Positions 49,657 to 59,334 of a stretch of 64,000 bases of DNA are shown here, piece after piece; within the stretch, counting starts at the first letter, position 1, and every line of letters starts with the position of its first letter. Both the position numbers and the translations under genes were made by a program. The stretch comes from Brumimicrobium glaciale. Its GTDB lineage: Bacteria; Bacteroidota; Bacteroidia; Flavobacteriales_D; Crocinitomicaceae. The stretch spans positions 372,001-436,000 of the forward strand of contig NZ_SETE01000004.1 in assembly GCF_004152935.1 (NCBI RefSeq). The letters run 5' to 3'. The notes under the pieces were generated by a model. The model searched no databases. It saw only the letters and a list, made by a program, of their open reading frames with translations, and was not told the origin of the DNA.

Positions 49657-50792
49657 AGTGCGTTAAACTTCTCTAAAACCTCTTCATACAATGCTTCATA
49701 TTGAGGAAGAATAGCATCTAAACTAAAATTCATGGCTTGTTCTTTCGCTTGAACTTTAAATCGATTTAGTACTTCTTCATTCTCTAAAATACGAATTCCA
49801 TTCTTGGCCATATCTTCTACATCGCCAACATTGGAAAGGTATCCTGAGAAACCTTCTTTGTTCACTTCTGGAATTCCTCCAGTATTTGAAGAAATAACTG
49901 GAACTCCAACTGACATTGCTTCCAAAGCGGCTAAACCAAAGCTTTCTGTTTCTGAAGGCAATAAAAACAAATCTGCAACGCTCATTAAATTGGCTGCATC
50001 TCTAATTTTCCCAACCATCATTACTCGGTCACAAGTTCCTAACTCACGGCAAAGTAATTCAACATTATGTCTTTCTGGACCATCGCCAATGAGCAATAAT
50101 CTAGATTTCACAGATTGATTGATTTTATGAAAAATCCTAACAACGTCTTCTACTCTTTTTACTTTTCTAAAATTCGAAACGTGACAAATTATTTTTTCAT
50201 CATCATTTGCATATTTTCTTCTGCGCTCTAAATCCTGAGTAATTGGATCATCGATAAATTCATTAATAAAGTTTGAAATCACCTTAATTTCTCGCTCTGT
50301 ATCAAAATGACTGTACGTATCTTGTTTTAAACTTTCAGAAACAGCTGTTACTGCATTGGATTGATTTATGCAAAATGTAATTACTGGTTCAAAAGATTTA
50401 TCTTTTCCAACAAGCGTAATATCTGTTCCATGCAAAGTGGTAATGAATGGAATATTAAGCCCTCTACTTTTTAGAATCTGTTGTGCCATATAAGCTGCAG
50501 AAGCATGAGGAATTGCGTAGTGAACGTGCAACAAATCTAAACCTTCGTTTTCAACAACGTCAACCATTTTACTGGCCAATTCTGTTTCATAAGGTTGAAA
50601 TTCAAAAAGCGGATAATTACTTACAACAACTTCATGGTAAAATATATTGTCGCGGAAAGAACTTAATCTCACCGGTTGTGAATAGGTGATAAAATGAATT
50701 TTATGTCCTTTTTCAGCTAAAGCTTTTCCAAGCTCCGTTGCTACTACTCCACTTCCTCCAAATGTTGGATACAATACAATTCCAATCTTCAT
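49647..50792 (-). CDS. bshA: N-acetyl-alpha-D-glucosaminyl L-malate synthase
   Basis: The 381-residue GT4 glycosyltransferase performs the first step of bacillithiol synthesis, joining GlcNAc from UDP-GlcNAc to L-malate. It opens MKIGIVLYPTFGGSGVVATE, a strong BshA signature, then HVHYAIPHASAAYM, TLHGTDITLVG, and the GT4 site SETESFGLAALEAMSVGVPV with SSNTGGIPE. I start at 50792, the family N-terminus. No bshB or bshC is in this window. The gene overlaps the cyclase gene end to end by 10 bp. Confidence 0.93.
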   Translation of the reverse strand: MKIGIVLYPTFGGSGVVATELGKALAEKGHKIHFITYSQPVRLSSFRDNIFYHEVVVSNYPLFEFQPYETELASKMVDVVENEGLDLLHVHYAIPHASAAYMAQQILKSRGLNIPFITTLHGTDITLVGKDKSFEPVITFCINQSNAVTAVSESLKQDTYSHFDTEREIKVISNFINEFIDDPITQDLERRRKYANDDEKIICHVSNFRKVKRVEDVVRIFHKINQSVKSRLLLIGDGPERHNVELLCRELGTCDRVMMVGKIRDAANLMSVADLFLLPSETESFGLAALEAMSVGVPVISSNTGGIPEVNKEGFSGYLSNVGDVEDMAKNGIRILENEEVLNRFKVQAKEQAMNFSLDAILPQYEALYEEVLEKFNALQL

Positions 50793-50893
50793 TATTGCTT
50801 TTATTTTGCTGAACAACAATATTCAGCTTAAAAAATGTATAGAAAAAACAAAGCATAGTCTGAGTTGTTCAATCTACTTCTAAAATTTAACGT

Positions 50894-53812
50894 TTATTTC
50901 AACGCTTCATAGATAACCCTCTGAATCTCTGTACGGATATCCATTTTAACTAATTTCCAGTTTTCAGCACTAGGATAAACACGATTCGATAAGAATACAT
51001 AATTGATATTATATTCTGGATCTGCCCATGCTAAAGTCCCAGTAAATCCTGAATGCCCGAAAGATGATTTTGATACCGCTTCTGCTGCTGGACCTCCAGT
51101 TCCTGAATTTACTGGCTTATCAAACCCGGCTCCTCTTCTGTTTCTCGGACAAAACTGACAACCTGTATATTCTTCAATTGTTTCTTTCGAAAGGTAATTA
51201 TGTCCGCCATAATCTCCCTTATTCAATAGCATTTGCATGAATCCGGCTAAATCTGTAGCGTTTGAGAAAAGCCCAGCGTGACCACCCACTCCATTTGTCA
51301 TGGCTGCTCCCATATCATGCACATATCCATGCACCAATTGATGTCTGTAATAAGTATCTAATTCTGTAGGTGCAATTTGATTTAATTCAAATCGCTCCAA
51401 AGGATGATAACCCATCGTTGTTAATCCCATTGGCGCATAAAATGTATTATTTACGAATTCATTCATTGGCATTCCTGTGGATTTTTCAACGATTTTCTTC
51501 ACAAAATAATAGCCTAAATCTGAATATTTATAACTTTTTGCTCGCAAAGGTTTAGATAAAATCACTTTCAGAATATCGTCTTCGTAATTATCGCGCATGT
51601 ATAAATGATCTGCAACAACTGAATTTTTATTGCTAAAAGGCGCGGTGGAATACAATAAGGTGTCAGGATATCCATTTACCAAAGTTTGGGTATAAAATGG
51701 AACCCAAGGAATCAAACCCGCTTGGTGCGTCATCATATCTCTCAAATTGATGTTTTCATAAGCAGTTGCTCGGGTAACTTCCCCTAAGAAATCACCTAAA
51801 GTACTGTCCAAAGAAAATTCTTTATGGTCTTGTAGATACATCAAACTCGCTGTAGATGCGGCAACTTTTGTAATGGAAGCGATATCATAAATAGTTCGAT
51901 CATCCACCGCTATTTTATTATCATAAGTTTGATGACCAAAAGATTTTTGGTACACCACTTTTCCATCTTTCGCTACAACAACCTGACAACCTGGATAAGC
52001 TTTTTCTTTCATTCCTCTATATACGATAGAATCAATTTGATTAAAAGCCGAAGCAGAAACACCTAATTCCATTGGAACGGTGAATTTTAATCGAGAAGCT
52101 TTTGGGGTTACAATTCCAAATCCTTCTTGATAATCTGCACTCAATGTAATTGGCAGAACTGAATTTGCTTGAAATCCTCCAAAAATCAATTGCGCTGCTC
52201 TATTTTGACCTGATTCCGTATTTTGAAATGCTAAAATAACAGCTTGCACTTTCTCAAAAGCGTAACTATCATCCACAGCATAAGGATTTCCAAAAATTGA
52301 AACATAAACTTTTGAATTCTCAGGCATTTCTCTTAATAACTCTTGCCATCCTTCTGGGTAACTAAAATTATTGCGTGGTAAAACAGAAGGAGCGATTAAA
52401 TTCAGATAAATATTATCATAATTTTTAAATGCAAACTTATAAATTGCATAAGCATCTTTAGCTGTTTTCGCGCTTAAAGTATCTGCATTGGTATAAAAAC
52501 TTGCTGCCTTATTAAATGCGCTTCCATTTCCTCCGATATTCAAAATCAAGTTTCTTCCCGATACATCTTTCACTGGAATTGCACTGTCGTTTTTAATCAC
52601 TGTTAATGCTTTTTCGTAAATATTCAATTGCGCAAATTCTACTTTCTCAGGTGATAAAACTGGCTTTTTATTGTTTATGTGAACAATAGCATAGAATTTC
52701 GCTCTTAAAATACGCAAGGTTTTTTCATTCACTTCAGCTTCACTGATCTCTCCTTTTTCAACTGCTTTAACAATTGCAGCGATTGATTCTTTCACTTTTG
52801 AAGGATAAAGTAAAATATCGTTACCGGCTAAATAAGCTCTTTTAACGATATCCACATCTCCATAACGCTTAGTCAATGCTCCCATATTCAAAGCATCACT
52901 AATTACCAACCCTTCGAATTTCAATTCTTTTCTTAAGATTTCTTTAATCGTTGTTGGAGATAAACTTGAAGGTAACCCACTTGCGTCCAAAGCTGGAACG
53001 TTTAAATGTCCCATCATGATTGCAGAAGCTCCAGCCAATCGACCTTGTTTATAAGGTAACCAATCTACTCTATTGAGTTCCGTTTTACTTTTATTTACTG
53101 TTGGTAAATCTTTGTGTGAATCAACATCCGTATCTCCGTGACCAGGGAAATGTTTCATACACGTTAAGACATCAAATTCTTGCATTCCTTTGATCATTTC
53201 ACGGGCATGATTAGCAACGAGTAAAGGATTTTCACCAAAAGATCTAAAACCAATTACCGGATTTTGAGGATTTGTATTGACATCAACAACTGGGGAGAAA
53301 TTCATGTGAATTCCTAATTCATTCATTTCTTTAGCCATTGCTTGCGCCACAAGATTTGTACTTTCTAATTGATTTGCAGCTCCCATTGTTAATTGAAAAG
53401 GAAAACGAGGCGAATCAGAAATCCTCATATTACTTCCCCATTCACCATCAATCCCAACTAATAATGGAATCGAACTTTTTTGTTGTAATCGATTAAGCGC
53501 CGTTTTAGTTTCATCTTTCGTTCCCTGAAAAGTGATAATTCCACCAATTTTATGAACGCTCACCAAGGAATCAATGATTTTTAGATGATCTTCTCCTTTT
53601 CTAGGCGTTACTTCAACCATAAAACTTTGTGCAATTTTTTCCTCTAAAGTCAAACTTTCTAATTTCTCTAAAGCCCATTGTGGAGAAAGTCGCATATAAG
53701 CTGGCAATCCTATAGAACTAGGAGTTTTTGGTTCATCTTCCTGATTGATAGACCAACTCATGAGTCCACTTGAAAGAATTATTAAAGAGATAAGAATTGG
53801 GGCTAATTTCAT
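50894..53812 (-). CDS. GH3 glycosidase fused to a class C-type serine hydrolase
   Basis: The 972-residue exported protein has a signal peptide (LAPILISLIILSSGLMSWS). A GH3 N-acetylglucosaminidase-like domain (about 35-380) carries MKHFPGHGDTDVDSHKDLP (NagZ motif) and GLVISDALNMGAL. A GH3 middle domain follows, and a beta-lactamase/esterase-like domain fills the C-terminus (about 590-970). There SxxK appears in IASITKVAAST near residue 645 and Y-S-D in YKYSDLGYYF. It likely acts on cell-wall muropeptides and peptides in the periplasm or at the surface. The fusion is a Bacteroidota style. It is leftward, 101 bp upstream of bshA in transcription order. Confidence 0.92.
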   Translation of the reverse strand: MKLAPILISLIILSSGLMSWSINQEDEPKTPSSIGLPAYMRLSPQWALEKLESLTLEEKIAQSFMVEVTPRKGEDHLKIIDSLVSVHKIGGIITFQGTKDETKTALNRLQQKSSIPLLVGIDGEWGSNMRISDSPRFPFQLTMGAANQLESTNLVAQAMAKEMNELGIHMNFSPVVDVNTNPQNPVIGFRSFGENPLLVANHAREMIKGMQEFDVLTCMKHFPGHGDTDVDSHKDLPTVNKSKTELNRVDWLPYKQGRLAGASAIMMGHLNVPALDASGLPSSLSPTTIKEILRKELKFEGLVISDALNMGALTKRYGDVDIVKRAYLAGNDILLYPSKVKESIAAIVKAVEKGEISEAEVNEKTLRILRAKFYAIVHINNKKPVLSPEKVEFAQLNIYEKALTVIKNDSAIPVKDVSGRNLILNIGGNGSAFNKAASFYTNADTLSAKTAKDAYAIYKFAFKNYDNIYLNLIAPSVLPRNNFSYPEGWQELLREMPENSKVYVSIFGNPYAVDDSYAFEKVQAVILAFQNTESGQNRAAQLIFGGFQANSVLPITLSADYQEGFGIVTPKASRLKFTVPMELGVSASAFNQIDSIVYRGMKEKAYPGCQVVVAKDGKVVYQKSFGHQTYDNKIAVDDRTIYDIASITKVAASTASLMYLQDHKEFSLDSTLGDFLGEVTRATAYENINLRDMMTHQAGLIPWVPFYTQTLVNGYPDTLLYSTAPFSNKNSVVADHLYMRDNYEDDILKVILSKPLRAKSYKYSDLGYYFVKKIVEKSTGMPMNEFVNNTFYAPMGLTTMGYHPLERFELNQIAPTELDTYYRHQLVHGYVHDMGAAMTNGVGGHAGLFSNATDLAGFMQMLLNKGDYGGHNYLSKETIEEYTGCQFCPRNRRGAGFDKPVNSGTGGPAAEAVSKSSFGHSGFTGTLAWADPEYNINYVFLSNRVYPSAENWKLVKMDIRTEIQRVIYEALK

Positions 53813-54188
53813 GTAAATATATACGTTGTGATTTTTGTTATAAAAGTGATACTTCCTGCAAATACACTGCCGAAAATCGCACAGTATTTTTAATTATGAA
53901 CAAATATAATCAAAGGATAAACGTGAGTATCTAAAAGAATGCTAATATTAGGTTGAAATCATTAAAAGAATTTTATTTCTGTGGAAATTATATAAATGAA
54001 ATTTCATTATGCCAAAGTAGGGACGATTTGCAAATCGTCCCTACCAGCACATTAACTTTTTGGCCGACCAAAAAGAGGGAAACATTCCCAAATAGACTTA
54101 AAATGATTTTATAACTTATAATTTTTAGCTTACCTTTATGCTTTGTAATTTTTAAATTCAAAAGAATATGTTGGAGCGAATTAAGTTC
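53813..54188. other. Divergent intergenic region with a perfect palindrome
   Basis: The spacer between the GH3 gene and the mutL cluster holds one perfect palindrome at 54017-54044, annotated separately. I see no gene and no strong promoter box. Confidence 0.5.
54017..54044. repeat. Perfect 28-bp palindrome
   Basis: GTAGGGACGATTTG pairs completely with CAAATCGTCCCTAC, two 14-bp arms with no loop. The same core occurs in the four-copy repeat at 47.5-47.9 kb, and a degenerate relative (GGAACGATTATGACCGTCCC) is at 60183-60202. This is a dispersed palindrome family in this genome. Confidence 0.88.
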
Positions 54189-54494
54189 ATGAAAGTGAAT
54201 AAAACTAAGCAGTTTGATTACACGCCGCGTTATTATGATGCACGAAAAGAGCGCATTAGAAATATGCAAAAAGCGTATGACAAAGATTCTGAATCTACAC
54301 CAACTGAGCAACAAGCTAGATTAAGAGAAAAAATGCAAAGCGCTTGGAACATTGAAAGTACTTACACCAAGCAATCTCGTTCAGCAAATATTCGATTAAT
54401 TATTATTCTTGCCGCTTTACTTTTAGCAACCTATTTCATATTGGGTTATGTTGATATTTTTGCAGCCGAAGTAATTGATATAGAAAACCCATAA
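54189..54494 (+). CDS. Small membrane protein upstream of mutL
   Basis: The 101-residue protein opens MKVNKTKQFDYTPRYYDARK, has a charged middle and one C-terminal membrane helix (LIIILAALLLATYFILGYV). Comparable short proteins are common in Flavobacteriia and sometimes carry a mistaken riboflavin-synthase label; nothing in the sequence supports that function. I start at 54189 because the recognisable part begins there; an ATG at 54168 is possible. It is 14 bp before mutL, so probably cotranscribed. Confidence 0.78.
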   Translation: MKVNKTKQFDYTPRYYDARKERIRNMQKAYDKDSESTPTEQQARLREKMQSAWNIESTYTKQSRSANIRLIIILAALLLATYFILGYVDIFAAEVIDIENP

Positions 54495-54508
54495 ACAGGA
54501 ATTAAAGA

Positions 54509-56374
54509 ATGTCAGAAGTAATTCGTTTACTCCCAGATAATATAGCCAACCAAATCGCCGCAGGAGAAGTTATTCAAAGACCTGCCTCAGTTGTTAAAGA
54601 ACTCATTGAAAATGCCGTAGATGCTGGTGCAAATAATATTGAACTGCATATAAAAGACGCTGGAAAAACATCCATTCAAATTATAGACGACGGAAAAGGA
54701 ATGTCTGAAATGGATGCGAGAATGTCTTTTGAACGGCACGCGACGAGTAAAATAACTTCAGCAGCAGACTTATTTACACTGACCACTAAAGGATTCCGTG
54801 GAGAAGCTTTGGCATCAATTGCTGCAATTGCCCATGTTGAAATGGACACCATCGAACAAGGTGAACAAATTGGAACAAAAATTCAAATAGCCGGAAGTAA
54901 AATTACTTCTCAAGAACCAAGTTCAAGAGGAAAAGGAACTTCTATATCCGTAAAGAATTTATTTTTTAACGTTCCCGCGAGAAGAAATTTCTTGAAATCG
55001 GATAATGTTGAAACAAAACATATCATTGAGGAATTCAATAGAATTGCTTTAACACATCCTGAAGTTGGATTTATATTTTCTCACAATGGAAATGTAATTC
55101 ACAAATTAGACGGAGCAGGTTTAAGAAAAAGAATCGTTGATTTATTTGGAAGAAACTTCAATGATAAATTAGTGCCTATTGAAGAGGAAACTGATATTGT
55201 AAAAGTGAAAGGGTTTATCGGAAAACCTGAATTTTCGCGTAAAACGAGAGGAGAACAATACTTTTTTGTGAATAACAGGTACTTTAAAGACAGTTATTTT
55301 AATCATGCTGTTGTTGCAGGATATGACAATTTGATGCCACCAAAACATTATCCTTCCTACTTTATTTATCTTGAAGTACCTTCAAATACATTGGACGTTA
55401 ATGTTCATCCAACAAAAACGGAAGTAAAGTTCGAAGATGATAGAAGTATTTACAGTATAATAAGGAGTGCGGTTAAATTGGCGCTTGGAAAATATAACAT
55501 TGCTCCTATTTTAGACTTTGAACATGAAGCACAATTTGATTTATCAATAGAACAACAAAATAGTCCAATTCGTCAACCTGAAATTAGAGTAGATTCATCT
55601 TTTAATCCTTTTAAAAGTAGTTCATCTGGATCATCCTCTGGTTTTAGCGGAAGCGGAAGTTCAGGAAGTTTTGGTAGTTCAGGAGGATCAAATAGCTTTA
55701 AAAGTCTAAAACCTAATAAAGAAGAATGGGAAGATTTTTATAAAATTACTGAAGAAGCACAAGAAGAATTGAAAACAGAAGAGGAAGAGGAAATTAGTTT
55801 TGAAGAACCTTTAAAATCGAGTTCAAATAAAATACAATTACACCGCAATTTATTATTGATTCAAGTTAAATCTGGCGCCATGTTGGTTCATATTAATCGT
55901 GCGAATGAACGCGTACTTTACGATGAATTAATGGAACATTTTATGCTTTCTCCGATTGCAGCTCAACAACTCATGTTTCCTTATGAATATAATTTGCTCT
56001 CCACGCAAAAATTAGAATGGGAAAACAATTCCAGTACATTAAAAAGACTAGGTTTTGATTGGGATTGGAAAAACAACACACTTGTTTTATCAAGCGTTCC
56101 TTCGATGTTGGAAGTGGAATATGTTACCCAATGTTTGGATGGAATTATTGAAAAAATAACCCACGAAGAACTTGACAAAGGAGAGTTGGTCCACGAATTA
56201 ATTTTATCTTTATCCGCTGCAGCAACGAATCACCGAAGTAAGGCACTTTCTGAAGAAGAAATGAACTACTTGATTGATCGATTGTTCCAAAGTGAACAAC
56301 ATCAATATTCGCCAAGTGGAAAAAGAATTTTGAACACAATTTCGATTGAAGAACTGAATAATTATCTATCATGA
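54509..56374 (+). CDS. mutL: DNA mismatch repair protein MutL
   Basis: The 621-residue protein has the GHKL ATPase (residues 1-330: ELIENAVDAGANNIELHI, IIDDGKGM, TTKGFRGEALASIAAI) and a glycine/serine-rich linker about 369-395. The C-terminal dimerisation domain is about 430-620. The endonuclease motif DQHA(x2)E is not intact: the equivalent place near residue 460 reads LVHINRANERVLYDE. Later zinc-site motifs are not obvious. It coordinates MutS recognition with strand removal. It overlaps the next rhomboid gene by 4 bp (ATGA), so the operon continues. Confidence 0.95.
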   Translation: MSEVIRLLPDNIANQIAAGEVIQRPASVVKELIENAVDAGANNIELHIKDAGKTSIQIIDDGKGMSEMDARMSFERHATSKITSAADLFTLTTKGFRGEALASIAAIAHVEMDTIEQGEQIGTKIQIAGSKITSQEPSSRGKGTSISVKNLFFNVPARRNFLKSDNVETKHIIEEFNRIALTHPEVGFIFSHNGNVIHKLDGAGLRKRIVDLFGRNFNDKLVPIEEETDIVKVKGFIGKPEFSRKTRGEQYFFVNNRYFKDSYFNHAVVAGYDNLMPPKHYPSYFIYLEVPSNTLDVNVHPTKTEVKFEDDRSIYSIIRSAVKLALGKYNIAPILDFEHEAQFDLSIEQQNSPIRQPEIRVDSSFNPFKSSSSGSSSGFSGSGSSGSFGSSGGSNSFKSLKPNKEEWEDFYKITEEAQEELKTEEEEEISFEEPLKSSSNKIQLHRNLLLIQVKSGAMLVHINRANERVLYDELMEHFMLSPIAAQQLMFPYEYNLLSTQKLEWENNSSTLKRLGFDWDWKNNTLVLSSVPSMLEVEYVTQCLDGIIEKITHEELDKGELVHELILSLSAAATNHRSKALSEEEMNYLIDRLFQSEQHQYSPSGKRILNTISIEELNNYLS

Positions 56375-57132
56375 ATAATATATTAGGAAACATGCCACCA
56401 GTAGTAAAGAGCTTACTGCTGCTGAATGTAATCATGTTTATCATTACCATGTTGGGAGAATCCCAAGGGATTCCTATGACACGAATTTTAGGAGGATACG
56501 TTTTTAACTCACCGAACTTTGAGCCTTACCAAATAGTGACTCATTTTTTCATGCACGGTGGATTTTTTCACATTCTTTTTAACATGTTTGCCCTTGTCAT
56601 ATTTGGTTCTGCATTAGAGCAAGTGTGGGGACCAAAACGATTTTTTATATTCTATATTGCAACAGCGCTTGGTGCTTTTTTCTTGCATCAATTAGTTGGA
56701 TATATTGAAGTAAGAAACATCGAAGAACAGCTAATAGCAGCGGGATATACTGACCTCTACAGTTTACAAGATAAAATTGTAGAGCTACAGAATGGATACA
56801 TTCAAACATTCAACGTTATACCCAATACGAATAGCCTTGTGCAAGATTACATTGCAGGAATATCAACTCCAGTTGTAGGTGCATCAGGTGCCGTTTACGG
56901 TGTATTGGTTGGGTTTGGTTATTTGTTCCCGAATACAAAACTTATGTTACTTTTCCCTCCTATTCCAATCAAAGCAAAATGGTTAGTAACAATCATGGTG
57001 GGAATTGCAGTTTACAACTCTTTCCAAAACAATCCAGGAGACAACGTAGCGCATTTAGCGCATTTAGGTGGAGCAATTGTTGGATTTATCATCGTGCTTT
57101 TCTGGCAAAAGGACAAACGAAAATTTTATTAG
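56371..57132 (+). CDS. Rhomboid family intramembrane protease (first of a tandem pair)
   Basis: The 253-residue protein has the rhomboid motifs: HGGFFHILFNMFAL (H...N), the catalytic serine in VGASGAVYGVLVGFG, and the partner histidine in HLAHLGGAIVG. Six hydrophobic segments are visible. An insert of about 45 residues (QLIAAGYTDLYSLQDKIVEL) sits between helices 3 and 4. It begins inside the mutL stop codon. The substrate is unknown. Confidence 0.92.
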   Translation: MNNILGNMPPVVKSLLLLNVIMFIITMLGESQGIPMTRILGGYVFNSPNFEPYQIVTHFFMHGGFFHILFNMFALVIFGSALEQVWGPKRFFIFYIATALGAFFLHQLVGYIEVRNIEEQLIAAGYTDLYSLQDKIVELQNGYIQTFNVIPNTNSLVQDYIAGISTPVVGASGAVYGVLVGFGYLFPNTKLMLLFPPIPIKAKWLVTIMVGIAVYNSFQNNPGDNVAHLAHLGGAIVGFIIVLFWQKDKRKFY

Positions 57133-57135
57133 ACT

Positions 57136-58059
57136 ATGAACCGTAATTTTAGCGATGAGATAAAGTACCAATGGAAACATGGAGGTATGCAGATCAAGTT
57201 AATTGGTGTGAACTTAGCTGTTTTCGTTTTAATCAATATACTCTTAGTTTTTGGTTCACTTATGGTGAGCAATGGAGGATCTAATCCACTCGAATCATTT
57301 GTTTATAATTTCTTCACTTTACGAGGAGATTTCTTTGGGTTCTTGACGCATCCTTGGGGAATATTCACCAGTATATTTGCGCATTTTGACTTTATGCACC
57401 TCGCATTCAATATGCTTTTCCTCTATTTCATTTCGAAGTTCTTTATGATGTATTTCTCTAATCAGAGATTACTTTACACTTATATATTAGGTGGAATAAT
57501 GGGAGGATTTTTTCAAATTGCAGCTTATTCACTTTTCCCTGCACTACAAGGAACACAAACTTTTGTTGTTGGAGCATCTGGATCGGTAAACGCAATTTTT
57601 ATGGCTGCAGCTTTCCACCGTCCAATGGCAATTGTTCATCTTTTCGGAAGGTTTAAGGTGAAGATGATTTACTTGGCAGGAATATTTATTTTGATGGATC
57701 TCGTACAAATGGGTGGAGCTGATAATGTTGCACATTTCGCACATTTAGGAGGAGCAGCTTTTGGGATTCTTTCTATTCGTAACATTAATTCTAAAAATAA
57801 CGTTGTCAATTTCACCCGTGTTACAGTCGAAAACATCAAAGCAAGTTTTAGCGGTAAACCTAAAATGAAAGCACATAAAGGCGGTAAAAGCACGACAAGT
57901 TCTTCAACTAAAACACAAAAACAAACAGACTCAGAGTACAACCTTGATAAAAAGAAGAAACAAGCGGAAATAGATGCTATTCTTGATAAAATTTCTAAAT
58001 CTGGTTACGATAGTTTAACCAAAAAAGAAAAGCAAATTCTATTTGACCAAAGCCAATAA
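57136..58059 (+). CDS. Rhomboid family intramembrane protease (second of a tandem pair)
   Basis: The 307-residue protein has HFDFMHLAFNMLFLYF (H...N), VGASGSVNAIFMAAAF with the catalytic serine, and the histidine in VAHFAHLGGAAFGI. A basic C-terminal tail (about 225-307, rich in K, S and T) is absent from its neighbour. It lies 3 bp after the first rhomboid. Duplication and divergence, possibly with different substrates, is the simplest reading. Confidence 0.92.
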   Translation: MNRNFSDEIKYQWKHGGMQIKLIGVNLAVFVLINILLVFGSLMVSNGGSNPLESFVYNFFTLRGDFFGFLTHPWGIFTSIFAHFDFMHLAFNMLFLYFISKFFMMYFSNQRLLYTYILGGIMGGFFQIAAYSLFPALQGTQTFVVGASGSVNAIFMAAAFHRPMAIVHLFGRFKVKMIYLAGIFILMDLVQMGGADNVAHFAHLGGAAFGILSIRNINSKNNVVNFTRVTVENIKASFSGKPKMKAHKGGKSTTSSSTKTQKQTDSEYNLDKKKKQAEIDAILDKISKSGYDSLTKKEKQILFDQSQ

Positions 58060-58079
58060 CTACCTAAAATGAGAAAAGA

Positions 58080-59180
58080 ATGCTCTTTCGATTAATAAAA
58101 TTAATTGTTCGCTACACCACCCTATTCGTTTCATTAGGTCTTCTTGTAAGTTATACAAGTTCAGTTATTCCGCCTCAAAAATTCTGGTTTCTTCAATTAT
58201 TTGGACTGGCTTATCCAGCCTTATTGGTAGCTACAATTCTTTTGACAATTCTGAATTTCTTAATGAACAGAAGACTTGCGTTTTCAATTCTAGTGCTATT
58301 CGTTGGAACATTTACACATGCCAAATATTTTGGAATCGATTTTAAATCTCCAGATCTCACATCATATTCAGAGAAAGAAATTAAAGTGATGTCATTCAAT
58401 GTACGATTATTTGATGCATATAAATTCCTAACTCCTGAATTAGTTGATAGCAAAGGAGCATTCACGGAATTATTCAAATCAGAATCTCCAGACATTTTAT
58501 CGATACAGGAATATGCGGAAGATGAATCCAATAAAAGGATCATCTCACCAGAGGAAATTAAAAAAGCAGGAGGATTCAAATATCACACCACTACAATGAC
58601 TTTGGAACTTAAAAAGATGTTTTCGGGTCAAGCTATTTATTCTAAGTATCCGATTATTCATTCAGAAATAATCAGTGATTCTACCCAAACTATTCGCAGT
58701 TTATTTGCTGATATAGTAAAAGGAAAAGACACCATTCGTGTCTACAATTGTCACTTAGAAAGCATACGTTTTCAGAAAGATGAGTATTCATTATTCGATA
58801 CTGAGGTTGCCAGCACAAAAACATATTCTTCACGCATAAAAGGACTTGTTTCAAAACTCAAAAAAGCATATCCATTGCGTGCAGACCAAGCTCAAAAAAT
58901 CATTGATCACGTTTTAACTTCTCCCTATCCTGTTATTATTAACGGAGACTTGAATGACCCACCAACATCTTACGCTTACTCCATGTTCAACAAGCATTTC
59001 AAAGATGCTTTTTACGAAGGAAGTTTAAGCATGACAAGAACTTATGCCGGAAAAGTTCCAGCTGGAAGAATTGATTACATTTTCCACAATGAAGGTTTTG
59101 CAGCTGTTTCTTTCAAAACTTGGAAAGAAAAGGTATTATCTGATCATTATCCGGTAATGGCTAGTTTTAGGATGCGGTAG
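58080..59180 (+). CDS. Endonuclease/exonuclease/phosphatase (EEP) family membrane-anchored protein
   Basis: The 366-residue protein begins with two or three membrane segments (about 1-90), then an EEP domain. Active-site landmarks are VMSFNVRLFD, ILSIQEYAED (Glu), IINGDLNDPPTS, and the final SDHYPVMASFRMR with the catalytic Asp-His. This arrangement is common in Bacteroidota; the substrate may be lipid or nucleotide phosphodiesters at the membrane. It follows the rhomboid pair by 20 bp and is probably in the same transcript. Confidence 0.87.
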   Translation: MLFRLIKLIVRYTTLFVSLGLLVSYTSSVIPPQKFWFLQLFGLAYPALLVATILLTILNFLMNRRLAFSILVLFVGTFTHAKYFGIDFKSPDLTSYSEKEIKVMSFNVRLFDAYKFLTPELVDSKGAFTELFKSESPDILSIQEYAEDESNKRIISPEEIKKAGGFKYHTTTMTLELKKMFSGQAIYSKYPIIHSEIISDSTQTIRSLFADIVKGKDTIRVYNCHLESIRFQKDEYSLFDTEVASTKTYSSRIKGLVSKLKKAYPLRADQAQKIIDHVLTSPYPVIINGDLNDPPTSYAYSMFNKHFKDAFYEGSLSMTRTYAGKVPAGRIDYIFHNEGFAAVSFKTWKEKVLSDHYPVMASFRMR

Positions 59181-59334
59181 GAGATAATTGTTAATTATTA
59201 ACGTGTTGTCAATGTTCTTCTTGGAATGCAATTTGTGCCTTCGAAAGGGGCTAAACAAAAGATTCTTTGAAGAGTTAATATTTTAATTGGACAGCACTGA
59301 ATTGAAACATAAAGTTTCAATATAACATTCTAAA

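Noticed and set aside
54189-54494. Riboflavin synthase subunit
   Set aside because: This label appears on similar small proteins, but the sequence has no lumazine or riboflavin synthase motif and contains a membrane helix.
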